11,150 nt of DNA from Chloroflexota bacterium. GTDB taxonomy: Bacteria > Chloroflexota > Anaerolineae > Aggregatilineales > UBA2796. The first letter of the stretch is position 1; each line of letters starts with the position of its first letter. The translations under genes were made by a program, and so were the position numbers. This document shows, piece after piece, positions 1 through 5,670 of the stretch. The DNA lies in contig JAGHYP010000067.1 of NCBI GenBank assembly GCA_017743585.1, forward strand, positions 1 to 11,150, in the 5' to 3' direction. The notes under the pieces were generated by a model. It was not told the DNA's origin, ran no database searches, and worked only from the letters and a program-made list of their open reading frames with translations.

Positions 1-37
1 GCTGACAGACGCCTAGCAGCGCCGCGACCGCGTCGGC

Positions 38-469
38 TTGATCGTCTTTCAAAAGGATCGGGCGAACTTGATCTTGCCGCCGACCAATTCGGTAGCTTTA
101 GCGCGCAAGGCGCTCGCGGAAATTCCCGTCGGCGGCAAGACGCCGCTCTCAGCCGGCTTGCTGCTGGCACTGGAAGTCTTCGAGCGCGAGAGGCGCCTGC
201 GTCCTGACGTGATGCCGCTGATGATCCTGTTGACAGACGGCGCAGGCAACGTCTCGCTCAGCGATTTGCCGCCGCAGCAAGAGGCATATCGGCTGGCGGA
301 GCGCATCCGCGAAGCGAACATCCGCAGCGTGACCATCAACATGGAACAGCCTGCCTTCGATCAAGGCTTGGCGCGCCGGTTAGCGGAACATCTCGGCGGC
401 GCGTGCCTCACGCTCGCCGATCTGCGCCCTGAGACGCTCTACCGCGCCGTGCGCGAGCAGCTGGAGTGA
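38..469 (+). CDS. C-terminal VWA-domain fragment of a magnesium-chelatase ChlD-like protein (interrupted; possible pseudogene)
   Basis: The frame reads as the C-terminal half of the von Willebrand A domain found in ChlD/BchD and related chelatase-type ATPases, which couple an AAA+ module to a metal-ion-dependent adhesion site. Recognisable elements are QRRDRVGLIVF just before and after the nominal TTG start, LPPTNS, GGKTPLSAGLLLA (MIDAS threonine) and ILLTDGAGN (MIDAS aspartate). Homology continues upstream of position 38 to the window edge (LTDA, then QRRDRVG), but a TAG at 14-16 sits where the family normally has tyrosine in its AYQRRD motif. TTG 38 is therefore probably not a real start: it lies inside a beta strand and has no ribosome site. 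The gene is either broken here or carries a sequence error. It ends at TGA 467-469, 15 bp from the convergent sortase gene. Family assignment is firm; whether it is functional is unknown. Confidence 0.6.
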   Translation: MIVFQKDRANLILPPTNSVALARKALAEIPVGGKTPLSAGLLLALEVFERERRLRPDVMPLMILLTDGAGNVSLSDLPPQQEAYRLAERIREANIRSVTINMEQPAFDQGLARRLAEHLGGACLTLADLRPETLYRAVREQLE

Positions 470-484
470 GTCTCTCTTTCAAGG

Positions 485-1549
485 TCACTCTTTCAAGACG
501 GCAAAGACGACGATGCGCTTGTTGTTCACGCGGTAGGGATAGCACGAGATCAGCGTCAGACGGCGCGTATCGCCGCCGCCTGCTAGCACCCAGACGTCAG
601 TCGGCGATACGATTCGATGCCCTTTGACCACGCCGCCCTCGTTGTTCGGCTGCACCACATAGGTGTAATCCTTCGTCCACGTGCTGACAATGATCTCATC
701 GCCGGGCAGCAGACGGTCGAGGTGGCGGAAAATCTCGCCGTAGATATCGTTGTGTGCCGAGAGCACCATGTTGCCGCGCTCGCCCGGGTTGGCGCTGCCG
801 ATGTGATGACCGACGCCGAGCTTGAGCGCTTCCCAGTCATCGCCTGTCACGATCTGACTATCCACGCCGATGCTTGGGATACGGATGCGCACTGGTCCTT
901 CGCGGCTCGGCGTCGGGCGGCGCGCAGGCAGGCTTGCCACAAAATCGGCGAACTGATCGCGATACTGCGCAGGCACTTCTTCGAGGTTGAAAACCGCCTC
1001 CTCGCCGCGGAAGGTGTGTCCGCCGGGCAGGACGACTGCGGCGAGATTGATGAGCGGCGTCGGAGTCGGCGGCACGAATTGCGCACGACGCATCGCCTCT
1101 GCCTCAGCTTGCAAGGTTGCGCTCTGCCGCGAGACCTCCTCGAAGGATTGCAACAAGCCGAGCATGAGGACGATCAGGCCGATCGCAGCGGCAATTTCCA
1201 CAGCAGTGAGCGCCGCGTTCCAGAGCTGCCTGCGCCGTCTGCGCACTCGCTCAGGATCAGGGCGCGTCGCGCGCGGTTCTAGCTCATCTTCGAAGGTCAC
1301 GCCCGCGAAGTAATCAGCGTGGCGCAGCTGCGGCTGTGCTGTCGCCGCCTCGGACTCGGTTGGCACAGGCGCGAGGTGCGGCGCGAGCCGCTTAGGCACC
1401 TCGACTTCGATAGGGCGCGCGCCGCGCACGCACCGCCCTCTGTTTTCGTAGGTCTGGAGGCGTGCAAGGCGCGCCTCGCGCTTGCGAATGGCGAGGATGC
1501 GCTCCAGCTCCTCAATCGAGAGTTCATCCACTGGGCGTTTATCGCGCAT
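485..1549 (-). CDS. Membrane-anchored sortase (class D/E-like transpeptidase)
   Basis: A 354-residue sortase, a cysteine transpeptidase that cuts a C-terminal sorting motif and attaches proteins to the envelope on the outer face of the membrane. The catalytic triad is visible as His266 (LSAHND), Cys336 (TLISCYPY) and Arg345 (VNNKRIVVF; Arg340 is an alternative). The sortase fold spans about 218-354. Residues 111-133 form one transmembrane helix preceded by an RRRRR stretch, so the N-terminal 110 residues should be cytoplasmic. Residues 158-168 form a short Pro/Thr linker. The open frame continues upstream to 1666, but that would overlap the methyltransferase. ATG 1549 has GAGGTG 9 nt upstream and gives a natural N-terminus (MRDKRPVDEL). 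It lies 20 bp after the methyltransferase stop, so the two are probably cotranscribed. The CYPY signature suggests class D, but E-like is not excluded. The substrate is unknown. Confidence 0.88.
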   Translation of the reverse strand: MRDKRPVDELSIEELERILAIRKREARLARLQTYENRGRCVRGARPIEVEVPKRLAPHLAPVPTESEAATAQPQLRHADYFAGVTFEDELEPRATRPDPERVRRRRRQLWNAALTAVEIAAAIGLIVLMLGLLQSFEEVSRQSATLQAEAEAMRRAQFVPPTPTPLINLAAVVLPGGHTFRGEEAVFNLEEVPAQYRDQFADFVASLPARRPTPSREGPVRIRIPSIGVDSQIVTGDDWEALKLGVGHHIGSANPGERGNMVLSAHNDIYGEIFRHLDRLLPGDEIIVSTWTKDYTYVVQPNNEGGVVKGHRIVSPTDVWVLAGGGDTRRLTLISCYPYRVNNKRIVVFAVLKE

Positions 1550-1569
1550 AGCGGAGTTCACCTCGACAG

Positions 1570-2394
1570 CTAGCGGCGTTTCGTGGCAACGGCGAACACC
1601 TCGCGCTCGAAGAACCAGCGGAACGGCGGCAAGCGGAACGCCGCGCTGCGCAGCAGATCGATCCACAGCGGATTCTGCCTGCCTTGCGGCGGCGAATCCA
1701 GCCAGACTCGGCTGCGAAAGCCCGCCTTTGCTAGCGCGCGCCGCAAGCTGAGCATGGATTGCTCGTTCACATGCACCTCTTGGTTCACATGCACCAGAAA
1801 GGCGCGCGGATTGGCAGGATAACGCGCGCCTTGCCCGAGCAAGCGCCGAAACGCGCGCACCAATGGATAAGCGTATCGATCATACCAAGCATTTGGCGCT
1901 GTGTGGATGATCAAGCGCCCCTCAGGCTTCAATACGCGATGAATCTCGCACAACGCTTGATGCAGCTCCCAAGGGTGCAGGTGCTCCACCACGTCGAAGA
2001 GCAGGGCGCGGTCGAAGTAGCCGCTTGGGAACGGCAAGTGCTTCGCATCAGCTTGCGCCACGCCGGTCTTGCCGCGCGCGCCGCTCGTGTTGCGCACACT
2101 CTCTCTCGAGAGCTGCACTGCCGCCGCAGCGTAATCAATCCCGTAAGCGTTCGCGCCGAGTTTGGCGCAATGCCGCAGCACCTCGCCGCGCCCGCAGCCC
2201 ACATCTAGCACATTCATCCCTGCCTCTATGGCTGCCACAGCAAGAGCGGCGCGCAGGCGGCGCGAGAGATGCTCGCCCTCGCTGCGCACAAATTCATCGT
2301 AGCCTTCGCAAGCGGTCAAAAAATACTCTTCTGTGTAGCGCGCCGAAGGCACAGGCTCTTCGCGCACGGTCGCTTGGCGCGGTTGCTTCCCCAA
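1570..2394 (-). CDS. Class I SAM-dependent methyltransferase (Methyltransf_11 type)
   Basis: A 274-residue Rossmann-fold methyltransferase. Motif I is VLDVGCGRGE at about 62-71, followed by YGID at 84-87 (motif II), DAKHLPFPSGYFD at 116-128 and LFDVVEHL at 132-139 with HRVLKPEGRLII after it. This is the usual small-molecule or lipid methyltransferase pattern, and the substrate cannot be read from the sequence. The C-terminal third (about 175-274) is hydrophobic and aromatic and resembles no family I can name. The start is uncertain: TTG 2394 gives the longest product, GTG codons at residues 10 and 15 are alternatives, and no ATG occurs before motif I. Only a weak purine tract (AGAGAG) precedes TTG 2394. 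The gene is first of a minus-strand pair with the sortase and is divergent from surE. Its stop is TAG. Confidence 0.85.
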   Translation of the reverse strand: MGKQPRQATVREEPVPSARYTEEYFLTACEGYDEFVRSEGEHLSRRLRAALAVAAIEAGMNVLDVGCGRGEVLRHCAKLGANAYGIDYAAAAVQLSRESVRNTSGARGKTGVAQADAKHLPFPSGYFDRALLFDVVEHLHPWELHQALCEIHRVLKPEGRLIIHTAPNAWYDRYAYPLVRAFRRLLGQGARYPANPRAFLVHVNQEVHVNEQSMLSLRRALAKAGFRSRVWLDSPPQGRQNPLWIDLLRSAAFRLPPFRWFFEREVFAVATKRR

Positions 2395-2431
2395 ATCGTC
2401 CGAACTCTCTCTGCTGCAAAGTTAGTCGCGG

Positions 2432-2460
2432 ATTGTACCAAGCGCCGCTGCACAAGCCAA
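2432..2460 (-). promoter_or_regulatory. Sigma-70-type promoter for the methyltransferase-sortase pair
   Basis: On the minus strand, TTGGCT (2460-2455) and TACAAT (2437-2432) are separated by exactly 17 bp, matching 4/6 and 5/6 of the consensus. Transcription would begin about 30 nt before the TTG start at 2394. Found by eye only. Confidence 0.45.
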
Positions 2461-2527
2461 AAGTCACGCCTGCCGGCGCGCTGAGCTGTTCATCCGCTTT
2501 CTCGCGCGGAAAGGCAACGCAGCAGCG

Positions 2528-2536
2528 TGTTATAAT
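2528..2536 (+). promoter_or_regulatory. Extended -10 promoter element upstream of surE
   Basis: TGTTATAAT is a perfect extended -10 (TGn plus TATAAT), 42 bp before the surE ATG. No -35 consensus is found 16-18 bp upstream, which is common for extended -10 promoters. The methyltransferase-sortase promoter lies about 70 bp away and faces the other direction. Confidence 0.5.
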
Positions 2537-2578
2537 TGCAACCAGACGGATTGACTCCAGAAGGATTTTGACTAAGGT

Positions 2579-3361
2579 ATGACGACAAGGAAGGCATCAC
2601 AGCGCTGCATCCTCGTCTCAAACGATGACGGCATCTTTGCGCCGGGTCTGTTAGCGCTTGCCACAGCCATGCGTGAGTTTGGGCGCGTGATTGTGATTGG
2701 GCCAGAGGAAAATCAGAGCGCGAATGGGCATCGCAAGACGCTGACCAAGCCGTTGCGCGTGACGCCCGTGCAGATTGGCGAGAATATCGAGGCCTATAGC
2801 ACTGACGGCGCGCCTGCCGATTGCATTGCTATCGCGCTGATTGGCTTGCTCGGCGTGCGGGTGGATTTGGTCGTCTCAGGCATCAATCGCGGCGCAAATC
2901 TCGGGCAAGACCTGACCTACAGCGGCACTGTGGCAGCCGCCTTTGAAGGCACGATTCACGGCAAGCCCTCTATCGCCTTCTCGCTAGATTCGCGCTCGCT
3001 CGAGGCGGATTACAGCGCCGCAGCGCAGGTGGCAAAGCGCGTCGCCGCGCTCGTGCTCGAACATGGGCTGCCACCGATGACTCTCCTGAATGTGAACATC
3101 CCTTACTTGCCCTACGATCAGATCAAAGGCATTCAGATCACGCGGCAGGGCACGCGCATCTATCATGACGAGCTGGTCACGCGCCTCGACCCTGAAGGTC
3201 GCCCCTACTATTGGATCGGCGGCAAGGCGCCGAGCGGCGACGTGAGCGCCGAAGGCACGGATATCTGGGCAGTTCATCAGGGCTATGTCTCAATCACGCC
3301 TGTCCATCTGGATATGACTGCTTATCCGATGATTGAGCAGCTCAAGAGCTGGAAATTCTGA
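2579..3361 (+). CDS. surE: 5'/3'-nucleotidase SurE
   Basis: A 260-residue SurE, a cytoplasmic divalent-metal phosphatase that removes phosphate from nucleoside 5'- and 3'-monophosphates and is linked to stationary-phase survival and nucleotide salvage. The metal-binding set is intact: Asp16 and Asp17 in ILVSNDDG, Ser47 in ENQSANGH and Asn103 in SGINRGANLG. Their spacing equals that of the D8/D9/S39/N95 set of the Thermotoga enzyme. The family blocks TDGAPADC (75-82) and SGTVAAA (115-121) are also present. Length is normal. ATG 2579 is the natural start; AAGG lies directly upstream and AGAAGGA 13 nt upstream, so ribosome-site spacing is not ideal. A TATAAT lies 42 bp upstream. The SDR-like gene follows after 6 bp, so the two are probably one transcript. 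Confidence 0.97.
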   Translation: MTTRKASQRCILVSNDDGIFAPGLLALATAMREFGRVIVIGPEENQSANGHRKTLTKPLRVTPVQIGENIEAYSTDGAPADCIAIALIGLLGVRVDLVVSGINRGANLGQDLTYSGTVAAAFEGTIHGKPSIAFSLDSRSLEADYSAAAQVAKRVAALVLEHGLPPMTLLNVNIPYLPYDQIKGIQITRQGTRIYHDELVTRLDPEGRPYYWIGGKAPSGDVSAEGTDIWAVHQGYVSITPVHLDMTAYPMIEQLKSWKF

Positions 3362-3367
3362 GGCGCA

Positions 3368-4144
3368 GTGCCAGTTCGCGACCGTTCGCGGATTTTTGTG
3401 GCAGGTGGCACGGGCTTTCTCGGCTTTCGCGTGGTGCGCGCGCTCTTGGATGAAGGCGCGCAGGTCACGGCGCTGGTGCGCGCAGATCAGGAAGAAAAGC
3501 TGGGCGCCTTACGCGCTAGCGTGCAAGTGGTGCATGGCGATGTTTGGAATCCTGCCAGTTTGCGCGGACGCGGACGCGGACACGGCGTCGTCGTTCATCT
3601 GGTCGGCGGCATGCGGCAAGTTCCATCGCGCGGGCTGACTTTCCGCCACTTGAACTTCGTCTCAGCGCGCAACGTGGCGCAAATGGCGGTCAACGACGGC
3701 GTTCCGCACTTCTTGCTTCTGAGCGCGGCAGCAGCTGCCTGCATGCCGAGCGGCTATCTAGAGGCGAAGCGCGAGGCAGAACGCTACGTGCAGAGGTGCG
3801 GTCTGGCGTGGACGATCATTCACGCGCCGCCGCTCTACGCACCGAACGAGCCGCGCAGTTTGCTAGGACTGCTGCTCAGTTTTTTTGGCGCGTTGCCCAT
3901 CATCGGCTTGCCGCTCAGCAATGCGCGTCCGCTGATGGCGGAGCTGGCGGCGCGCGCCATTGCGCACCTTGCGCTCTCAGCCGATAACTTCAAGAATCGC
4001 TTGATTGGTCCTGCACAACTGCGCCGGCTTGGGAGAGCAGCAGAGCGGCGACTTCGGCAGAGTCAACGCTTGAGCGCACAGGCGTGCTCAGAGGCGTTGC
4101 CTGATGACGAAGATGAGCCGCCTTTCGGCTGGCTGCCGCCCTAA
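3368..4144 (+). CDS. NAD(P)-binding extended-SDR-like protein (NDUFA9 / NAD-dependent epimerase type)
   Basis: A 258-residue Rossmann protein of the atypical or extended short-chain dehydrogenase group that includes NDUFA9-like and NAD-dependent epimerase/dehydratase proteins. The nucleotide loop is GGTGFLG (13-19) with LVRAD at 36-40 and HGDVWNPASL at 56-65. A possible catalytic set is Ser119 with Tyr130-x3-Lys134 (YLEAK). The substrate is unknown; several relatives bind cofactor without known catalysis. The C-terminal tail (about 218-258) is polar and ends in a charged DDEDE segment. The start is GTG 3368, 6 bp after the surE stop, with GAGG overlapping that stop, which suggests translational coupling. 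Residues 66-73 are RGRGRGHG, encoded by a 6-bp tandem repeat, where relatives usually have a less regular stretch. Confidence 0.82.
   Translation: MPVRDRSRIFVAGGTGFLGFRVVRALLDEGAQVTALVRADQEEKLGALRASVQVVHGDVWNPASLRGRGRGHGVVVHLVGGMRQVPSRGLTFRHLNFVSARNVAQMAVNDGVPHFLLLSAAAAACMPSGYLEAKREAERYVQRCGLAWTIIHAPPLYAPNEPRSLLGLLLSFFGALPIIGLPLSNARPLMAELAARAIAHLALSADNFKNRLIGPAQLRRLGRAAERRLRQSQRLSAQACSEALPDDEDEPPFGWLPP
3564..3581 (+). repeat. Three tandem copies of the hexamer GCGGAC inside the SDR-like gene
   Basis: GCGGAC is repeated three times without error and encodes part of RGRGRGHG (residues 66-73). It follows NPASL, in the loop before the VVVHLVG strand. Confidence 0.75.
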
Positions 4145-4311
4145 CCGGCGACCGGCAAGGTGAAGGAAGGCGCCGACCGCGCTCTCGACTTGACACTATC
4201 CAAATTCTCCCGGCTGCGTACTTCGAGGGAATTGCATCTCGCAGAGGCATTAATCGAGATGCGCTGCAATCCAGACTCATCGCAGGTGTATTCGGGTTAT
4301 CAGGGCGCTGG
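4145..4311. other. Intergenic region with TTGACA and an 8-bp inverted repeat
   Basis: This 167-bp spacer between the SDR-like and SH3 genes holds a perfect TTGACA (4190-4195) with no convincing -10 at 16-18 bp, so the promoter is unproven. A perfect inverted repeat GCATCTCG (4234-4241) / CGAGATGC (4255-4262) with a 13-nt loop lies 50-80 bp before the next start. With a 5-nt bulge on the right arm it extends by ATTGC / GCAAT. I see no ORF or RNA gene here. Confidence 0.4.
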
Positions 4312-5067
4312 ATGAAACGCTTCGAGCGCGTCTTTCTGATAGGTGCAACGCTTTTAGGCGCTTTGATCGCCTTGCGCGCCCCTATCTTGCACACTTTGCG
4401 CGCGCAAGGCGCGCCGACCGCCGTGCCGCTCTTCATCCCGACCGTCACGCCGCGCCTTGAGGCGACGCAGACCGCTACGCCGACGCGCACGCCAACCGTG
4501 AACATGGGCTTGATCCGCGTTGAGGCGCGCATTGAGGCGAACATTCGCACGGCGCCAAGCCTTGACGCGCAAATTTTGGCTAAAGCCCTGCCTGGTCAGT
4601 TCTACGCAGCGCGCGGACGATACGGGGAGTGGATTCAGATTCAATTCGAGCGCGCTCCAAGAGGCTTGGCATGGGTCTACCGCGAAGTGGTGCGGTTGAG
4701 CGGCGGCGATTTCGAATCCTTGCCGCCTGTTGACCCGATCGCAGTGCCGACGCCTAACCTGCAGACCGCCGCTGCGCAGCAGACAGCTGATTTTTTGACG
4801 GCGACGCCGGGCGCACCACAGACAGCGACCGCGCTACAAGCGCAGGCGACAGGTGTCTTCACGCTGTCGGCAGCGCCAGAGGCCCTGCCGACAAGCGCGC
4901 CGCTGCCAACGTTCACTTATCCACCGCCGTACGCTGAGGCGACCTTGCCCGCGCGCACATCGGCTGTGGTCAATGGCGGCGGCATCCCGCCCATCGTGCT
5001 GATTCTCGCGCTGGGCGCGCTCGGCTTGGGCGGCTTGCTCATCAGCAGCTTGCGACGCCCGCGTTGA
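4312..5067 (+). CDS. Exported SH3b-domain protein with Thr/Pro linkers and C-terminal membrane anchor
   Basis: A 251-residue envelope protein. Residues 1-22 (MKRF plus a hydrophobic core) are a signal peptide or anchor. A Thr/Pro linker (42-63, including TPTRTPT) leads to a bacterial SH3 domain at about 67-130, with the pattern ANIRTAPS, LPGQFYA, GEWIQI and GLAWVYREVV. Bacterial SH3 domains commonly bind peptidoglycan or wall peptides, but this domain alone does not fix a function. A Pro/Thr/Ala-rich region (140-218) follows, and residues 226-247 form a second hydrophobic helix ending in RRPR. That C-terminal layout resembles a sorting signal, although no exact LPxTG is present; the nearest strings are LPTSA (192-196) and LPART (212-216). 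ATG 4312 has only a weak GGGCG upstream. Product class is fairly clear, role unknown. Confidence 0.78.
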   Translation: MKRFERVFLIGATLLGALIALRAPILHTLRAQGAPTAVPLFIPTVTPRLEATQTATPTRTPTVNMGLIRVEARIEANIRTAPSLDAQILAKALPGQFYAARGRYGEWIQIQFERAPRGLAWVYREVVRLSGGDFESLPPVDPIAVPTPNLQTAAAQQTADFLTATPGAPQTATALQAQATGVFTLSAAPEALPTSAPLPTFTYPPPYAEATLPARTSAVVNGGGIPPIVLILALGALGLGGLLISSLRRPR

Positions 5068-5203
5068 GCGGGAATCCAAATCAAGGCAGCGCACTTTCGC
5101 TCTCTACAATCGCGGATGTAGCACGCCGCGCTATAATTCCGTCAAGGCGCTAGGTGGCATACTCGAAACGTTAGGCAGACTTCGCTGCTTCGCTCCGTAT
5201 GCC
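5068..5203. other. Leader region upstream of the atp promoter, with TATAAT and an inverted repeat
   Basis: The spacer contains TACAAT (5105-5110) and TATAAT followed by T (5132-5137), neither with a clear -35. It also holds a 7-bp inverted repeat GGCATAC (5156-5162) / GTATGCC (5197-5203). Its right arm abuts the TTGACA of the atp promoter. No ORF is convincing. Confidence 0.4.
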
Positions 5204-5232
5204 TTGACAAAGCGCAGCGCTTTCGCTAGGCT
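5204..5232 (+). promoter_or_regulatory. Promoter of the atp Fo operon with a palindromic operator candidate in the spacer
   Basis: A perfect -35 TTGACA (5204-5209) and TAGGCT (5227-5232; T, A and final T conserved) are 17 bp apart. AAAGCGC-A-GCGCTTT, a perfect 15-nt palindrome (5209-5223), fills most of the spacer, where a bound repressor would block polymerase. Transcription would start near 5240, about 40 nt before atpI. A second possible -10, TATAAT, is at 5132. Confidence 0.5.
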
Positions 5233-5279
5233 TGTGACAGATTGCGCAAAAGATTACGCAAACAAGGCAGGCTCAAAAG

Positions 5280-5561
5280 ATGGCGCCATCGCGCAACTCA
5301 TTGCAAATCGCGTTTGGCATTGCAGGCGCGATGGGCTGCTACATGGCCATTCTAGCGGTTGTCTCGCTCTTGCTCGGTCTGTGGCTGGATGCTCTGCTGG
5401 GCAATGAGCGGCGCATTGCGACGCTGGTGTGCGCGGCATCAGGCGCGCCTTTGAATCTCGCATCGGCGGTATGGCTGACGCGCAAGCTGATAGCGCGCAC
5501 TTTCCCGCTGCAGCCCGACTCAAGTGCTGCGAGCGCGCCACAAGCCAGAGATAGCGGCTGA
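5280..5561 (+). CDS. atpI: ATP synthase protein I (AtpZ/AtpI-like assembly factor)
   Basis: A 93-residue membrane protein at the head of the Fo cluster. Two hydrophobic helices (about 8-35 and 46-66) flank the short motif GLWLDALLGNERR, as in the AtpZ/AtpI family (ATPase_gene1), whose members have GxWLD and then a small-residue-rich second helix. These proteins assist c-ring assembly or, in some bacteria, Mg/Ca transport; which applies here cannot be read. ATG 5280 is preceded only by a weak purine stretch. The C-terminal tail (70-93) is polar and Ala/Ser-rich. The position directly before atpB agrees with the usual atpI-atpB order, which supports the call more than the weak sequence conservation does. 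Confidence 0.75.
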   Translation: MAPSRNSLQIAFGIAGAMGCYMAILAVVSLLLGLWLDALLGNERRIATLVCAASGAPLNLASAVWLTRKLIARTFPLQPDSSAASAPQARDSG

Positions 5562-5605
5562 CTGCCTTCAAGGTGGCTCTAAGCGTAAGCTGACTCATCA
5601 CAACC

Positions 5606-5614
5606 AAAGGAGGT
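5606..5614 (+). promoter_or_regulatory. Unusually strong Shine-Dalgarno AAAGGAGGT, not at the right distance for atpB
   Basis: AAAGGAGGT is a near-complete complement of the 16S rRNA 3' end and the strongest ribosome site I see in the window. It is 52 nt from the atpB ATG, too far to serve it, but only 5 nt from TTG 5620. atpB has its own GGAGAGG at 5655-5661. Confidence 0.7.
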
Positions 5615-5619
5615 CTTTT

Positions 5620-5670
5620 TTGATTAGCGAATTGCTGTTCTCTCACCGCGCTACGGAGAGGCTGACATGA
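5620..5670 (+). CDS. Possible 16-residue leader peptide overlapping the atpB start
   Basis: TTG 5620 lies 5 nt after AAAGGAGGT and opens a frame encoding MISELLFSHRATERLT, which stops at TGA 5668-5670. That stop overlaps the atpB ATG (5667-5669) as ATGA, the classic arrangement for translational coupling. The frame differs from that of atpB, and atpB cannot be extended upstream with a normal start because TAG 5625-5627 closes its frame. The peptide has no recognisable function. A leader ORF that delivers ribosomes to atpB is the simplest reading. It could be chance, and no comparative data are available here. Confidence 0.35.
   Translation: MISELLFSHRATERLT

Noticed and set aside
617..1282. 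Plus-strand ORF of 221 codons opposite the sortase gene
   Set aside because: Shadow of the GC-rich antisense strand. The minus strand has an intact sortase catalytic set; this frame shows no domain or ribosome site.
1550..1666. 39-codon N-terminal extension of the sortase
   Set aside because: It would overlap the methyltransferase 3' end on the same strand. ATG 1549 has GAGGTG at good spacing.
2025..2582. Plus-strand ORF of 185 codons across the methyltransferase start and the surE promoter
   Set aside because: Low-complexity Arg/Ala/Ser translation with no motif; the methyltransferase on the other strand explains the coding signal.
5058..5072. CCCGC / GCGGG hairpin at the end of the SH3 gene as a terminator
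   Set aside because: Only a 5-bp stem spanning the stop codon with no T run after it; too weak to call.
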